Made by a program: the position numbers and the translations under genes. The notes under the pieces were generated by a model that saw nothing but the letters and a program-made list of their open reading frames with translations, made no database searches and was not told the origin of the DNA. A stretch of DNA of 64,000 nt from Kingdonia uniflora (lineage: Eukaryota > Streptophyta > Magnoliopsida > Ranunculales > Circaeasteraceae): NCBI GenBank assembly GCA_014058105.1, contig JACGCM010000447.1, positions 1 to 64,000 of the forward strand. The letters are read 5' to 3'. Positions 33,203 through 44,982 of this stretch are shown here, piece after piece; position 1 is the first letter of the stretch; each line of letters opens with the position of its first letter.

Positions 33203-36200
33203 ATGGACAAAGTTTTGTCGTCTGAGGTACGAGCGGTGACCGGAGTCGACGACTGTTGCTCTTCAAGTTCAGGTTAGTGTCTCTGCTTCCATCTTTTATG
33301 CTATTGTATTAGTTTCTTGGAAAACTGGTAGGTTACGTTTTTGAACTTTTTGGGTAGATTAATAACGTGTTGGGTACGGCTGAGGGACGAGGCTTATTTT
33401 ATTAATAAAAACTTTGAATAGATTTTTCCTTTATGTGAGGTAGATGCGCTAAAAAAACCCAAAACCCAGTAGTAAATTTGTTGTATCTACCAGTAGTGAG
33501 GAATCATCATCGTCTGATAGGACTATGGATGATTTTGTGGAAATTGGTACTATGACTGCTGATAATCTGTCTATTTCTTCTAGGTGGGATGTGGGGTTGC
33601 ATGTGGGGTATGAAGCTGAGCAATTTTTTAAGTATCCCAAGAATGTAGACGTAGCGAAGAAATTTTACAGTATAAAAAGAGTTTTGACGGAGAATGGGGG
33701 AATTATGTGATGAATATAGGGTTATGGTTTAAAACTCTGGTGAGACCGAGTGGTAATATAGAGCATTATCAGGTGCCTTCTATGAATCGTTGGAAGAGAA
33801 GTATGGATATAGGAAATGATATAGATATAGTTTATTATAATGGAACTGGCTCAGAGGTTGTAGAGGAAAGATTTCTCTGTTATTTGAACCAGGTCACATA
33901 TGGGTTGAGTATTCCCCTAACCTTTTTCCAAAAAGGGGTAATGAATGCACTAAAGAGTTGCCCTGGTTAATTAAATGGTAACATCTTTGAGATGATGAGA
34001 GTCTGTAAAGTCCTTAACTAGAAGTGGAGAGATGGTGGTATTGCAAGACAATTTATTGCGAACGATGTCTTGAAATACTATAAGTTTAAGTATGTGAAAG
34101 ATCAGAAGAATGAATACTTGTTTAGTGATTCAGCGAGGCCGAAATTCTTTGATTTTGAATCTTCTTGGAGGCCCTGGTGCGACCATCTTGTGACGGTGAG
34201 GGGTAATTGTATACAAGTGCCTGGGGAACCCGCGCTCGAGCTGATATAGAAGAATTTTAACGAGAGTAAGTGTCTTCATTCTGCCTATAGTTTATCTTTT
34301 ATCTTATTGCGAGCTGCTAACATAGTTTGTTGCTATTTTGTCAGAGTCTAATCCAAAAGCTGTTGCTGATACATCGAGTTTGTTCGACGTCGTTAGTCGA
34401 GAAGGGAGCGAATTGAATAGAGTTCTTGGAGAACTAGGAATTCGCAGAGAGAAGAGGCTTAACTCTGTAGTTGAAAAAGTGCAATGAGCTCATCAAAAAC
34501 GAGCTATGGCTGTATCTGGCTCTGCTTTTGCTGATAGATTCCTGCCTGTGCTGTGGGTACTTCGAGCTCCTTAGTTCGGTGACCAAGGATGAAAAAGACG
34601 GTGCCGCCTTCTGAACAAACAGCTCATGTGCAGATGCTGCCGGTGGGAACTGAGGGGGTGGTTGCTGATATAAATATGGCTCCTCCTCTAAAGAAACAAA
34701 AAAAGGAATCCTATAAAGATATCCGAGCTTCTTCGAATGGTGTCAACCTCGAAGCCATGGAGTAGGAGGCCTTGGACCTAGCTCCGTATGATCCCATCCG
34801 CCTAGATACTCAAATTCAATCCAGCATCTCTCAGGTATGCAAGGTGTTATCTGATTAAATCTTTTCCAGTAATGATCCGATCTTGTAATACTGTTTTACT
34901 GTATTTGTGGTGCAGCTTTCTATTACTTGGAAGTCGGCCGCAGAGGTGTTGAAGCTAGTTGCTGCGAATCGTGGCGAACTTGTTCGGCAACATAATGCAG
35001 AGAAAGCTGCTCTACAAAAATAGTTTGAGCAAGAGAAGGTGCTGTAGATGGAGCAGTTCGAGAAGGAGAAGGTGTTGCGGAGGGAGTAGTTTGAGAATAA
35101 AACTGCCGCTACAAAACAAGAGGTTGAAGATGAGGCAAAGAAGGCTGTTAATATTGTGGTGGCTTCCCGAAATAAGCTGATTCAAGCCTTCTACTTCTGG
35201 GGTTTGGGTAGAGAGGATGTCAATCTTTCTCTTATAGGGAAGTATGGCAAGATTGTCTTCCCAGGGGATGATGCTTCTCTAGTGGCTGAGCAGACCCCGA
35301 CTCCTCCCGTGGCTGATAATCCAAGCAAGGAGGTAACAGGATCTAAATCTTGATTTTGTAATTGTAGCATAGTTCTTGAGACTTTGTCGAACTTTGTCCT
35401 TTATAATGGTGGTAGAACTGTTTTTGCCGAGGTTTTTGAAATTTTTGTGGTTGTTGCTGATATATGTTGTGTTGATGTGAATGTATGATTTGTATGTAGG
35501 AGGTAGTTCATTTGAGGGGGAAAGTGATCGAGATGGAGAAGGCCTTGAGTCGAGCAAGGGATTCCATCAATCGCACTTAACAGGTTCACAATAAACTTAA
35601 ATATGAGAGACGCCTTCATAAGTCGAATTTTGATAAAACCTTTAAGGAGTTATTCAAACTTCAAATTAGATATGAGAAGATAAAAATTGAGAGAGATATG
35701 GTTTTGGAAAAAGAGACCGATTGGTTCATTTTATTCCAAAAATCCCTTAAGGATAAGCCATTCGTAGATGAGAGCGATAAGTTAGAGTGTCAAAGGTCAT
35801 TATTGTCTTTGACGCTGTATTTTGAGGCCGAAGTTAATAGTGAGCGGGGTTTGAAGGAGGCCTATTTAGAACTGTTAACTGAGAGAGACATAGTGCCGGA
35901 CCCAGCTCGGGTAAAATTCTTAGCGCAAGAAGCGCGCAATTGCCATAGTAGAGAGGCGCAAAGATGCTCAGCTCGGGCTAGAGTATCCATCATATGGGGT
36001 GGTGTAGGTTCATTGCCTGATGAGCTTGAATTTTGTAGGGGAAAAGGGCAATGAGGATCCTTTTCTTTAACATAAAAAAGGAGGATAAAAAGATCCACGC
36101 ACAATTAGAAATCGATCTGAGGCATGCTTGTGACGAACTGGAGTGGTGTAAGGGTCATAATGCATGTCTGGAGAGGGAATATGTGGAGTGCACTAGGCTG

Positions 36201-37932
36201 TTATAGAACTCTGAGAAGAGAGTGACATTGTTAGAAGCGCGTTTACTTGATACGCAGCAACGTCTGCAAGTATCCCAATCACGCTTAAAGAAGAAAATTA
36301 CTCCAAAACGGGGAAAACGTGCTATCGACACGGACCATGAACGTCAGATGGCCGATATGATCGCGTTTTATGGGGGCGAGCTCGAGAGAGTAGAAAATGA
36401 ATTTATACGTTATATCTCGGGCTGTGGTAAAGATGTAGAAGTAGAGAATGATAAGGTTGAAAATATGTGGTTTTCAAAAGGGAATGAGGGTGGGGGAGCT
36501 TCAACCTCAAAACCATGAGCTGAAGAGTCTGAGGAGGAGGAGGTTGAAGATCTGCTGCCTTGCACACGGGGTAAGACCTGTCTGCAAGAGATCGTAATCT
36601 TTAATAAACCTTTGCAAGTAGATGCTAGTAGTAGTAAGGTGCGATCATAAGCCAACTAGATTGTGGCATTTGATTGTATGTTGTATAATGTAGTTGATTT
36701 GTGTATCATAGCTTGATGTTGTAATGAATGTTGTAGAATGATATGTCTTATAGGAAAGAATATCTGTTGATAGATTTATTATCTCTTATGATCTGTTCTT
36801 CTAGGTTGAAGACAAAGAACATAACAAATTGGCTGCCTTATCCGCGTCAAATATAAAATTGTCTGCCAAGTTGCAGTAATGTTCGTTGGCGGTTGAAAGA
36901 ACGACTTTGTTGTATTCAAAGCTGGAATCTGAGATGTTGGAGCTGCAGAGTCGGTTTAATGCTGTGACTATTGAGTTGTCATGAAAGGATGCAGAGATAT
37001 TGACTGCTAATAATGAATCCGAACTGTGGAAAGAATCTCTGAAGAAGAAAAAGTTGGAGACCATGGCTGCGAATCAACAGGTGCTAGATCTGTTAAGTAC
37101 GATTGAAAAATAGAAAAATGATCTATTGTATCATCAGTCGGTGATAGCAAATAATACTGATCTCTTAAAGAAGCAAGATTCTAAAATCCGTTATATGCGC
37201 GAGCGCCTGAAAAAGCTGAACTGAGATTTGCATGAGGCTCAGGATTCATGTCAAAGAAAAAATGACCATGCCAAAACTCACGAGGAGGCATGTTCCAAGA
37301 AAGATCGAGAGATTAATGAGGCCATCAATTCGCGAATCTCTAATCTTGACCGGGAAAAACAAGCTTTGGTACAGAAGTGTATTCAAGGTAATGAAGTATT
37401 CGTGGAACTCCATGCGAAGTATAAAGAGTCGCAGAGGATGATGGATGCAGCTGAAGTCTAGATCAATTATTCGAGGGATGTAGATAACAAGTTGCACCGT
37501 CTGACGCAGGAGATGGAGCGTAGTGTGTAGATAACGAAGCAATATAGAGGCTCGTTGCTGCAGAAGAAAAAATCTCTTGAAGCTCGATGTAAAGATCTTG
37601 ACAATGAGCTAAACAAGGTGAAAACCGAATTTTATGAAGCTACATTGTTGACTGCGGAAAATGTTACATTACGTGCTATGGCTATGTTGTATGCTGATAT
37701 AGAGAAATTTCGAACATAGCGTGAGCCGATCTTCGCTGCTACAGCTGAATACGTTAAGAAATATGACTTGCAGCTAGCACTGTTATCTTATATAGATAAT
37801 TTGATGTCGAGAGTTATGGAATTGTTGAATGCACCTTCTACTGTATTTGATGCGGCTATTCCTGTCCCTGTCTAACTTTCATCTGGGCCTGGGGAGAGTT
37901 CGATTGTTGTACGCCCAAAGCGCAAACAATAG
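33203..37932 (+). pseudogene. Spliced accessory gene of element 1, antisense to gag-pol
   Basis: The inferred structure is a leader exon ending at 33272 and an intron 33273-33443. The exons then run 33444-34265, 34345-34834, 34916-35332, 35500-36638 and 36805-37932, with GT-AG introns of 79, 81, 167 and 166 bp. ATG lies directly after the first acceptor. The N-terminal part has a serine-rich start (SSEESSSS), FKYP, IEHYQVPSMNRW and YYNGTGSEVVEERFLCYLNQ. It then reads PLTFFQKGVMNAL and MRVCKVLN, resembling the putative gypsy-type transposon domain (Transposase_28-like). The remainder, about two thirds, is charged coiled coil with an EEEE/GASTSKP linker and ends SSGPGESSIVVRPKRKQ. Several in-frame stops and at least one shift (near 33705) disable it. 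Function is unknown. Confidence 0.7.
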
Positions 37933-38109
37933 TTTCATTGTTTATATTGTAATGAGACAGAGTGAAAATATGTCTTTGCTGTAGAAAAATGTCAAATGTT
38001 GCGTAGATAAAAGAGTTTGTTGTTATTTCTATGTATAATTGAATTTGGTGATCCAACGAACGACCATATAGAGATGTAGTAATGTTGTATTGTAACGTGT
38101 ATAGATCAA

Positions 38110-38520
38110 TTTGAACATATCAATAAAGACCGTAACGAGATATTTGAAGGGTGTGTCACTGCCAGGTCAAATTGATTGTCTCAATAAGCGACCCTCGGGG
38201 CAGCGCATATATAGATCCTAGTTATAGGTCGATCTGAGCGACCGTGATGGGACATGTATTGAATATTGCATAGTTGAATGACATCTCTGCCAGATCGAAT
38301 TGATTGACTCAATAAACGATCCTTGGAGAGCGTGTATATATTTGAAGAGCTATGAAGTAGATCCCGGTTATAGGTCGAGCTGAGCGACCGTGATGGGACA
38401 TGTATTGAATATTGCATAGCTGAATGGCGTCTCTGCCAGATCGAATGGATTGACTCAACAAGCGATCCTCGGAGAGCGTGTATATATTTGAAGAGCTATG
38501 AAGTAGATATTATTGTAGTA
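38110..38520. repeat. 146-bp tandem repeat in the convergent spacer of element 1
   Basis: gtgatgggacatgtattgaa starts at 38244 and 38390, and agagcgtgtatata at about 38327 and 38473, giving a 146-bp period and roughly 2.7 copies. It lies between the ends of the accessory gene (37932) and integrase (38636). An AATAAA at 38122-38127 could end the accessory transcript. Confidence 0.8.
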
Positions 38521-38635
38521 ATTCTCCGCAGTAGGTCGATTCGAACCATATGAAGATAAGTACAATGTTTAAATAGATTTGCAGCATGATCATGAAAATT
38601 TGCTTTATAGAGTGAAATCTGAAGTTACAACATGA

Positions 38636-39794
38636 TTAATTTTGGTACAGCTTTAGTCGGCGGGTATTCATTGGATTAGGTATAGGTACTCTATCATGCG
38701 TACTTAGATCGTAAGACCCCAAACCGCTCGTGCTAGTTATGATGAAGAGACCTTCCTAATTGTCTGCTAACTTTCCTGCATTAGGTATTTTGTGATATTG
38801 GAGGATTTCTCTGAGAGCGAGGTCCTTGACTTTGAATTTTCGATGTCGAACGTGCTTGTTATAAGACCGTGATAAAGCAAGCTGATATCTTCCCAGATTG
38901 ATAATGGTTCTTTCGCGTGTCTCTTCGATCATATTCAGGTTGCATGCGATCTAAAATTTGTTTTCTTCATCTGTTATCTCGTGATCGTGTATTGGGTGAT
39001 GATACTGAGTGGGTATTATGGCTTCCGTCCCGTAGGCCAGTAAGAATGGAGTACAACCTATTGCTGTTCTTAGAGTTGTTCGATATGCCCAAAGTACGTG
39101 CGGTAATTCGTTCACCCAATTCCCCTTTTTGTCATCTAAACACTTCTTGAGTACGTCCACAATCGTTTGATTAGTAATTTTAGCTTGTCCGTTTCCTTGA
39201 GGATAGTAAGGGTTTGACGGGGAATGAATAATATTGTGCTCATTGAGGAGGCGACGACTTTGGAGCCAACGAACTGTGGTCCATTATCGATTTTGATAAG
39301 ATGTGGTCTGCCAAACCTAATGATAATGTGCTCCCAGATGAATCTGATGACTTCTTCTTCTCGTGTTCAGCACAATGGGACTGCCTCTACCCATTTAGTG
39401 AAGTAGTCCGTAGCAACCAACAAATGCTTTCGTTTTCCTAGTACTGTAGGAAATTCTCCTACGAGATCGAGAGTCCATCGTCTGAACAGCCAGGTGACTT
39501 GGCTTGAGTGTAGTTCGAGCGCTGGGGCTCGTTTCTTAGGACCGTGACGTTGACAAGCATCACATTTGCGAGCGTACTCGATTGCTTGTGCTTTCATCTT
39601 AGGCCAGAACATTCCTTGCGTTAGAGCTCTATTTGCAAGAGATCGTCCTGCGACATGGGATCCGTATGTGCCTTCGCGTAGATCGTGCAAGAATTGCTGT
39701 ACCCCTTTTCTGGATAAGCAGAAGAGGTATGGACCAGTGACTGATATGTTGTAAAGGAGGTTGTCCTGGACTAAATATCTACGGGCATTGTCAA
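38636..39794 (-). pseudogene. Integrase of element 1
   Basis: The zinc domain H-x-H/C-x-x-C is seen as LHDLREGTYGSHVAGRSL and CDACQRHGPKKRAP. The core starts TLDLVGEFPTVLGKRKHLLV then ATDYFTKWVEAV. IDNGPQFVGS holds the second catalytic aspartate, and WVNELPHVLWAYRTT follows. It ends NTRRLKLYQN and TAA at 38636. It would insert element cDNA into chromosomes. A stop after VEAVPLC (about 39367) and frame changes after it break the gene. Confidence 0.85.
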
Positions 39795-40439
39795 TTAATC
39801 TCTGCCGTTCTGTAGGATCCTCCGGAAGTGGGCCATCGGATTTATTGTGAGGTCCAATGTATCTGATGAAAGGCTATCTCCAATCACTTTTGATCTCCTC
39901 GTTGCCCCACTATTAATGGTGTTGGACACGATGGCATTAATGCTGGGGTTAGAAATGACGTCAATTTTTAAATAACGAGCTTCTGATCCAAGGACCCCAG
40001 CAAGGTAAGCGAGTGTATCTGAATATCTATTTTTTCCCCTTGGCAAATGTTCCATAGAAATTGTCTGAAATTTGTTCATTCGTTCGACCACTACAACAGC
40101 ATAGTCAATCATTTTCCCATTGGCTTGATAGATACCCGCGTGATGATTAGGGATAAGTAATGAATCGGTGTAGACAGAGAGCTCTGCTGCACCTAGTATG
40201 AGTGCCATGTCCAAGCCATGAATTAGTGCCTCATATTCTGCTACATTGTTGGTTACTTCAAAATTGAGGTGAATAGATTTTTTGAGCCGATCATTGGAAG
40301 GAGTAATAAGAACGATCCCCACTCCTGATCTGGCTGGTCCGATGGAGCCGTCAGTTAAAAGTCGCCAACCTTTCTTTGTTACCCAATCGGACTTCTCTTC
40401 AGACTGTACTGTGGGTGGTTCATCTTTGTTATCATCCAT
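39795..40439 (-). pseudogene. Second RNase H (archaeal-type-like) of element 1
   Basis: The open 214-codon frame includes GWRLLTDGSIGPARSGVGIV, NNVAEYEALIHGLDMAL and ELSVYTDSLLI, spaced like the D-E-D catalytic set of RNase H, and HLPRGKNRYSDTLAYLA. It follows the ordinary RNase H. The Tat lineage is known for this additional domain. The frame is open, but flanking gag-pol parts are not, so I class it as part of a dead polyprotein. Confidence 0.8.
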
Positions 40440-40509
40440 GTCTTCTTCCCAATCAGGATCGTCTACTAGAAAGTCAGCTAGAAAATCTGCTATAGCCTGA
40501 CCTTTCTAA

Positions 40510-40900
40510 GAGTAGCGTAGCCCAAAATGTATGTCGTGTTCTTCGAGTGTTACTGACCATTGCTGAATACGTCGAGATTTTTCGCGTTTAGATAAGATTT
40601 CACAGAGTGGATAGTTCGCCAAGACATGAACAACATGGGCTTGGAAATACTATTTCAATTTCTGCGACGTATAGACGAGAGCCAAAAAAAGCTTCTCGAT
40701 CTTGGTGTATCTTATTTCAGCGGGGGTCAGAGTCTTGCTGATAAAATAGACTGGTTTCTTGGTCTTTTTACCGAGTCGGAGGAGGACGGAGCTGAGAGAA
40801 GTATCTGTGATGGCTAAGTATACTATTAGTTCTTCTCCATCCGCTGGTGTGCTCCTAACTGGTGGTTTACCCAAATGTTGTTTGAGTTCGAGGAAAGCGG
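40510..40900 (-). pseudogene. RNase H of element 1
   Basis: Reads MGKPPVRSTPADGEELIVYL, AITDTSLSSVLLR, VYFISKTLTPAEIRYTKIEK, the usual Ty3/gypsy connection and RNase H with the first catalytic aspartate in AITD. It is interrupted by a stop after TSQKLK at about 40650. Confidence 0.8.
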
Positions 40901-40916
40901 CTTCGCATTTATCTGT

Positions 40917-41877
40917 CTACTCGATCTCGGGATCCTTCTTTGATTCTCCCCGCGATGTACTTGGTTTTAGCAGATTAAATAGAGGTCGGCATCTGGCTGA
41001 TGATTTGGACACAAATATGTTAAGTGCTACGATCTTCCCGAGTAGTTTTTGAACATCCTTTTTTGTATTTGGTGAAGGCATAGCTAAGAGAACACGTATG
41101 CGTGATGGATCAGCTTCAATTCCTCGTTTGCTGATGATGTGGCCCAAGAATTTTCTGGATTGTACTCCGAACTGGTATTTGTCAGGATTTAAATGCATTT
41201 TGTAAGCTTGCAAAATCTGTTCGTAAATCTGCCAGATGGACTTCTTTCTTGAGACTCTTTCAAAGCATGTCGTCGATGTAAACCTCAATTGTTTTACCTA
41301 GTTGATCTTTGAGCATTTGCGTCATCAATCTCTGATAGGTAGCGCCAGCATTTTTCAGGCCGAAAGGCATGACCTTATAGCAATAAAGGCCTTGTTCGGT
41401 GATGAACACAGTCTTGTCTTGATCTTCAGGGAAAAGTGGTATCTGATTATACCCTGATGCAGCATCCATCATAGAGAGGAGTTCGTGTCCTGCTGTTGAA
41501 TTGAGCAGATGGTTGATGATTGGAAGTGGAAAGCTATCTTTTGGAGTGTGTTAATTGAGATCCGTGAAATTGACGCAGATTCTGATCTTGTCATTTTTCT
41601 TTGGGACTGCGACAATGTTCAAGATCCAGTCCGGGTAAATAGTTTTGCGGATAAAACCGACCTCAATCAATTTGTCGATCTTTTTGTTTACTTCGTCTCG
41701 TATTTTTGGTGCTAGAGTTAGTTGCTTCTGTTTAAACGATTCTGCCTTCCCTTTCAACTCTAGCTTGTGGCACGCCATGGCTGGATCGATCCCTGGCATT
41801 TTATGGAACATCCACGCAAAAACATTATGGTTATCCGAAAGGAATTGTATGAGACTTGAGCGTTCCTCCATGCTCAA
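40917..41877 (-). pseudogene. Reverse transcriptase of element 1
   Basis: Motifs in order: KLIEVGFIRKTIYPDWILNI, VAVPKKNDKIRICVNFTDLN, DAASGYNQIPL, GLYCYKVMPFGLKNAGATYQ, active site VYIDDML, then QFGVQSRKFLGHIISKRGIE. Three reading blocks (41877-41551, 41472-41260, 41288-40917) lie in different frames or are separated by stops. The catalytic YIDD is intact in text. Confidence 0.88.
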
Positions 41878-42072
41878 GAGGGTCCCGATGTGAGTTCCTC
41901 TTTGTGTGCTGCTGATCTCAATATATTCTGTTGGTTCGGCGCTTAGTAACTGATGTTCTGCTGGTACTGAATGCTGTAATTGCTATGCTAGAGCTGCCAT
42001 AGCTGGCTCAATTTTAATAGTATTATCGCAAGCTCGAGCTAATTTTTGGCTGTCTTTGATTTCGTAGATCCC

Positions 42073-42744
42073 TCATTTCCAGTCAAACACTAGTACTTGA
42101 TGATATGTGGAGGGAATAACTTTAATGTTATGCAACCATGGTCGTCCCAGGATGTCCAGGTAACGAGATTTTGTATTGATGACGTAAAACACTACGTCAA
42201 GTGTGACTGGTCCAGCCGTGATGAGAAGTGTAATTTTTCCCACCCGTTCTTCCATGGAACCGTTGAATCCAGAGACGTTGATGTCACTTGGCTCGACCTT
42301 GTCCGCTAAACCCATTTGGTTGATCGTGCTCTGGAATAGTAGTTCGATACTGCTGCCGATGTCTACCATCATTGTATGTAAAACTATGTTCTTCATTTTT
42401 ATCATGATGACGAGAGCATCGTGATGCGGGAAGTTGACGTGACGTACGTCACATTCTTCGAAAGAAATCCCAGATCGTCGGTTGCTAGATTCTGGCAATA
42501 AATGAGCTTCTTTATCTACCATTGTCAGATCATGGCATTGTCCAACGCGCCTGCGCTTGGATCTGTTCGAGTGGCTGACTGTCTGAGTCTCGATAAAGTA
42601 CAAATATTTTTCCTCATTTGCTTCGTCAGTCTGGACGACCATGATTTTAGTTTTGTAGCTGCCATCTTTGTAACTTTTTATTTCCACAATATATTCGAGC
42701 ATCCAACCATGCGAAAATATACTCAAGAGGAGAAATTTCAACAC
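42073..42744 (-). pseudogene. Aspartic protease region of element 1
   Basis: A 223-codon open block contains MMVDIGSSIELLFQSTINQM where the catalytic triad should be D-T-G. Here it is D-I-G, an altered key residue. Element 2 keeps DTG at the same place. ILGRPWLHNIKVIPSTYHQ, the flap and end of the gypsy protease, follows. The first residues belong to the gag end. Confidence 0.85.
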
Positions 42745-44129
42745 GAAACACTGTTCAGTGTCATGATGGTGGATCTTATGGTGAATGCAGTACGCTTCCC
42801 TGGTATGGGTTGAAGAGTATTTGCATTTTTGAAGAGTTCATCCTTTTGCAGTAGCAGATATATGTTTGCAATAGTAGTTGCCAGCTGTGGTAAGCGCAAA
42901 AATGGTCTCTTTTGTCCTTGGCGTGTTCGATCATCATAGGACTTGAAACGTTTCTTATCACCTCTGCAGTCTTTATTGCTGTTACGAGTACGTTCCCCGG
43001 TATGATCGTTGGTGGATTGAGCGATGCGCTGAGGTTTTTGTTTCTCAATTGTCAGTCTTTCGAGGTCGATGAAATTGTTGACCTTTTCCATCATATCCTC
43101 TACTGTCAGCGGCTTGTTGAGGATCAGATGTTCCTTGACTCGTCCATCTATGAGTAGCGCATTGGTGAAAGCGGAGATTGTGATCTTTTTGTCAAGGTTA
43201 TCGAGCTTTCGAGCTAGCTCGAAATTTTTTAAGGTAAATATCTCCAATCTTTCTCCTGGTGCCTGCTTGAGACTAAACAAAGAGTAAAGACTTTCCTCCT
43301 TGTCTTTATTATATGAATAGTTCTTGACGAATAGTTCGCGATGTTGCTTAAAGGTAAAGATAGATCCTTCATCGAGTGAGTGAAACCATCGTAGAGGCTC
43401 GCCTTTTAAGCTGGTCGGTAATAGACGGCAGAGGATGTGGTTAGTGAAGGAATACAGTCCCAAGGAATCTTGAAACTCTTGGACATGTTCCACAGGATCC
43501 CCCTCTTTGTATTTCTGAATCGTTGGAGTACGAAAACTGGTTGGTACTTCTTCGTCTAGCAATTCTTGTGCGAGCGGACTCTTCAACAATCTTGCATAGT
43601 TGCTCATTCCTGTGAGTATTTGAGTGTCTAAGAGCTCATTGATGCGTTTGTCCACCTGTTTTGGAGTCAGATATTGCAGAGACGTGACAACTCGTCTTGT
43701 TGTTGGTCCTCTTGCAGGATTGTGCTCTCATGTTGCTTTTCCCATGCGGTCATAGACTGAAACTCGAGGTTTTTCTCTGTTTTACTCCTCTTGTGGCTGT
43801 AGATCTTTTACCACTCCAGAGGGTAATGGTGGATTGATGTGACTCTGAGGTAGGACTGGTTCTTGCTGAATTTGAGGAAGCGCAGTATTTCTGCCTTGAT
43901 GTTCTAGGCGATCATGGACTGATATCCTCGATGCGGCGGGCAGAACGTTCTGCTGTCCCGGATTTGTCGTTATTTAAGCTTGGAGTCTCCTGATCGTGTC
44001 CTGCATGCTGGTGAGCTATTTCTCCAGCTCTACTCGTCGCTCGGTTTCTACCTGCACAGTTGTTCGCAGATCCGTCACTCCTTCAGCAGCGTCAGGCAGA
44101 GCGTGGTGTGATTTGCCTTGATTTGCCAT
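42738..44129 (-). pseudogene. gag of element 1
   Basis: ATG at 44129, about 57 bp after the primer site, starts MANQGKSHHALPDAAEGVTD and meets a TAG within 40 codons. The main open block (43655-42738) has the gypsy capsid pattern PTIQKYKEGDPVEHVQEFQD, LPTSLKGEPLRWFHSL and SLFSLKQAPGERLEIF. A zinc-binding C-x3-H-x4-H-x4-C variant (CIHHKIHHHDTEQC) is found in another frame at its end, near 42780-42740. Confidence 0.85.
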
Positions 44130-44185
44130 CTTTCAAAGATAAATGCGGTGAAAACTGGATTGGAGAGCGCTGAGTGTAATCTTCG

Positions 44186-44203
44186 TTCCCACAGATGGCG
44201 CCA
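44186..44203 (-). other. Primer-binding site of element 1
   Basis: Minus-strand TGGCGCCATCTGTGGGAA starts two bases after the LTR end at 44206. TGGCGCC...GTGGGAA-type sites are common in plant Ty3/gypsy elements. Confidence 0.8.
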
Positions 44204-44205
44204 AA

Positions 44206-44982
44206 TGTAATAGCTTATTTTTGTATTGTACGAAGATAGCGCTTTACACCTTTGAAATCTAGTATGTTTAGTTATGAACAGAAAACAAACAACACTTGAT
44301 TTAGCGTAGAAATCCCTTGAATGGGTTAAAAACTCCAACCTCTCCAGAGAATTTTAGAAAGAGAGAGAAGTATATTTAGACTGCTAGTTATTACAAAGAG
44401 AGAGAGAGAGAGAGAGAGAGAGATGTAGAAATGATCTCTTAGAGGTTCTCAAGCAGCCTCCCTAATTCGTTGCTATCTAGTCTTATTTGTAGGTCTTATA
44501 ATATGACCGTTGGTTACATTGATGAGGAACGATACAATATCGGGTTTTGATGAGTCTTCATGGTGGTCTTTTATAACGTCTTGATACTTGTTGCTCTGTA
44601 ACGGATCTATTAACATTCTTTAGCTATGGCTTCAGACCGTTGGGAAGATATGATCTCTTGTGATGCTCGTGTGTATACGACCTCTTGACAAGTGGAGGAA
44701 TATCTTTTATAGCGCGAAGTCGAGGATGCTTTGATATCTCCGAACTGTTGATGAAGATATGATCTCTAATAGTGTTCGCGTGTATTCGAACTATTGATAG
44801 ATATCTGAGTATTTTCTGTAGTGCGATGTTATTGGATGCTTTGTCATCCCCGAGCTGTAGATGAGGAAGTCTATATTACGATCTCCTTGCTTTTAGTCCT
44901 TTATTGGTTATCAGTATGTTTACTCGAGCTATGTGAGTTCGAATATCGGGCTCAGTACAGGGATTAGAAATAAGCCCTCACA
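44206..44982 (-). repeat. 5' LTR of element 1 (777 bp)
   Basis: Plus-strand ends are TGTAATAGCT and CCCTCACA. It is about 40 bp longer than the 3' LTR because of a GA microsatellite and adjoining gatgtagaaatgatctctta near 44396-44440. The TATA region reads CCTACAAATA rather than CCTATAAATA on minus. Confidence 0.92.

Larger units (their letters stand above)
30524..44982 (-). mobile_element. Ty3/gypsy Tat-type element 1, complete with antisense accessory module
   Basis: The element is 14.46 kb between exact TAAAT target duplications (30519-30523 and 44983-44987). It reads on minus: 5' LTR (44982-44206), primer site, gag, protease, RT, RNase H, second RNase H, integrase, repeat spacer, an opposite-strand accessory gene and small ORF, polypurine tract, 3' LTR (31260-30524). 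A second RNase H and a long region between integrase and 3' LTR are known marks of the Tat lineage. All coding parts carry stops or shifts. Confidence 0.93.

Noticed and set aside
38181..38417. Minus frame in the 146-bp repeats
   Set aside because: Same reason: repeated text in a non-coding spacer.
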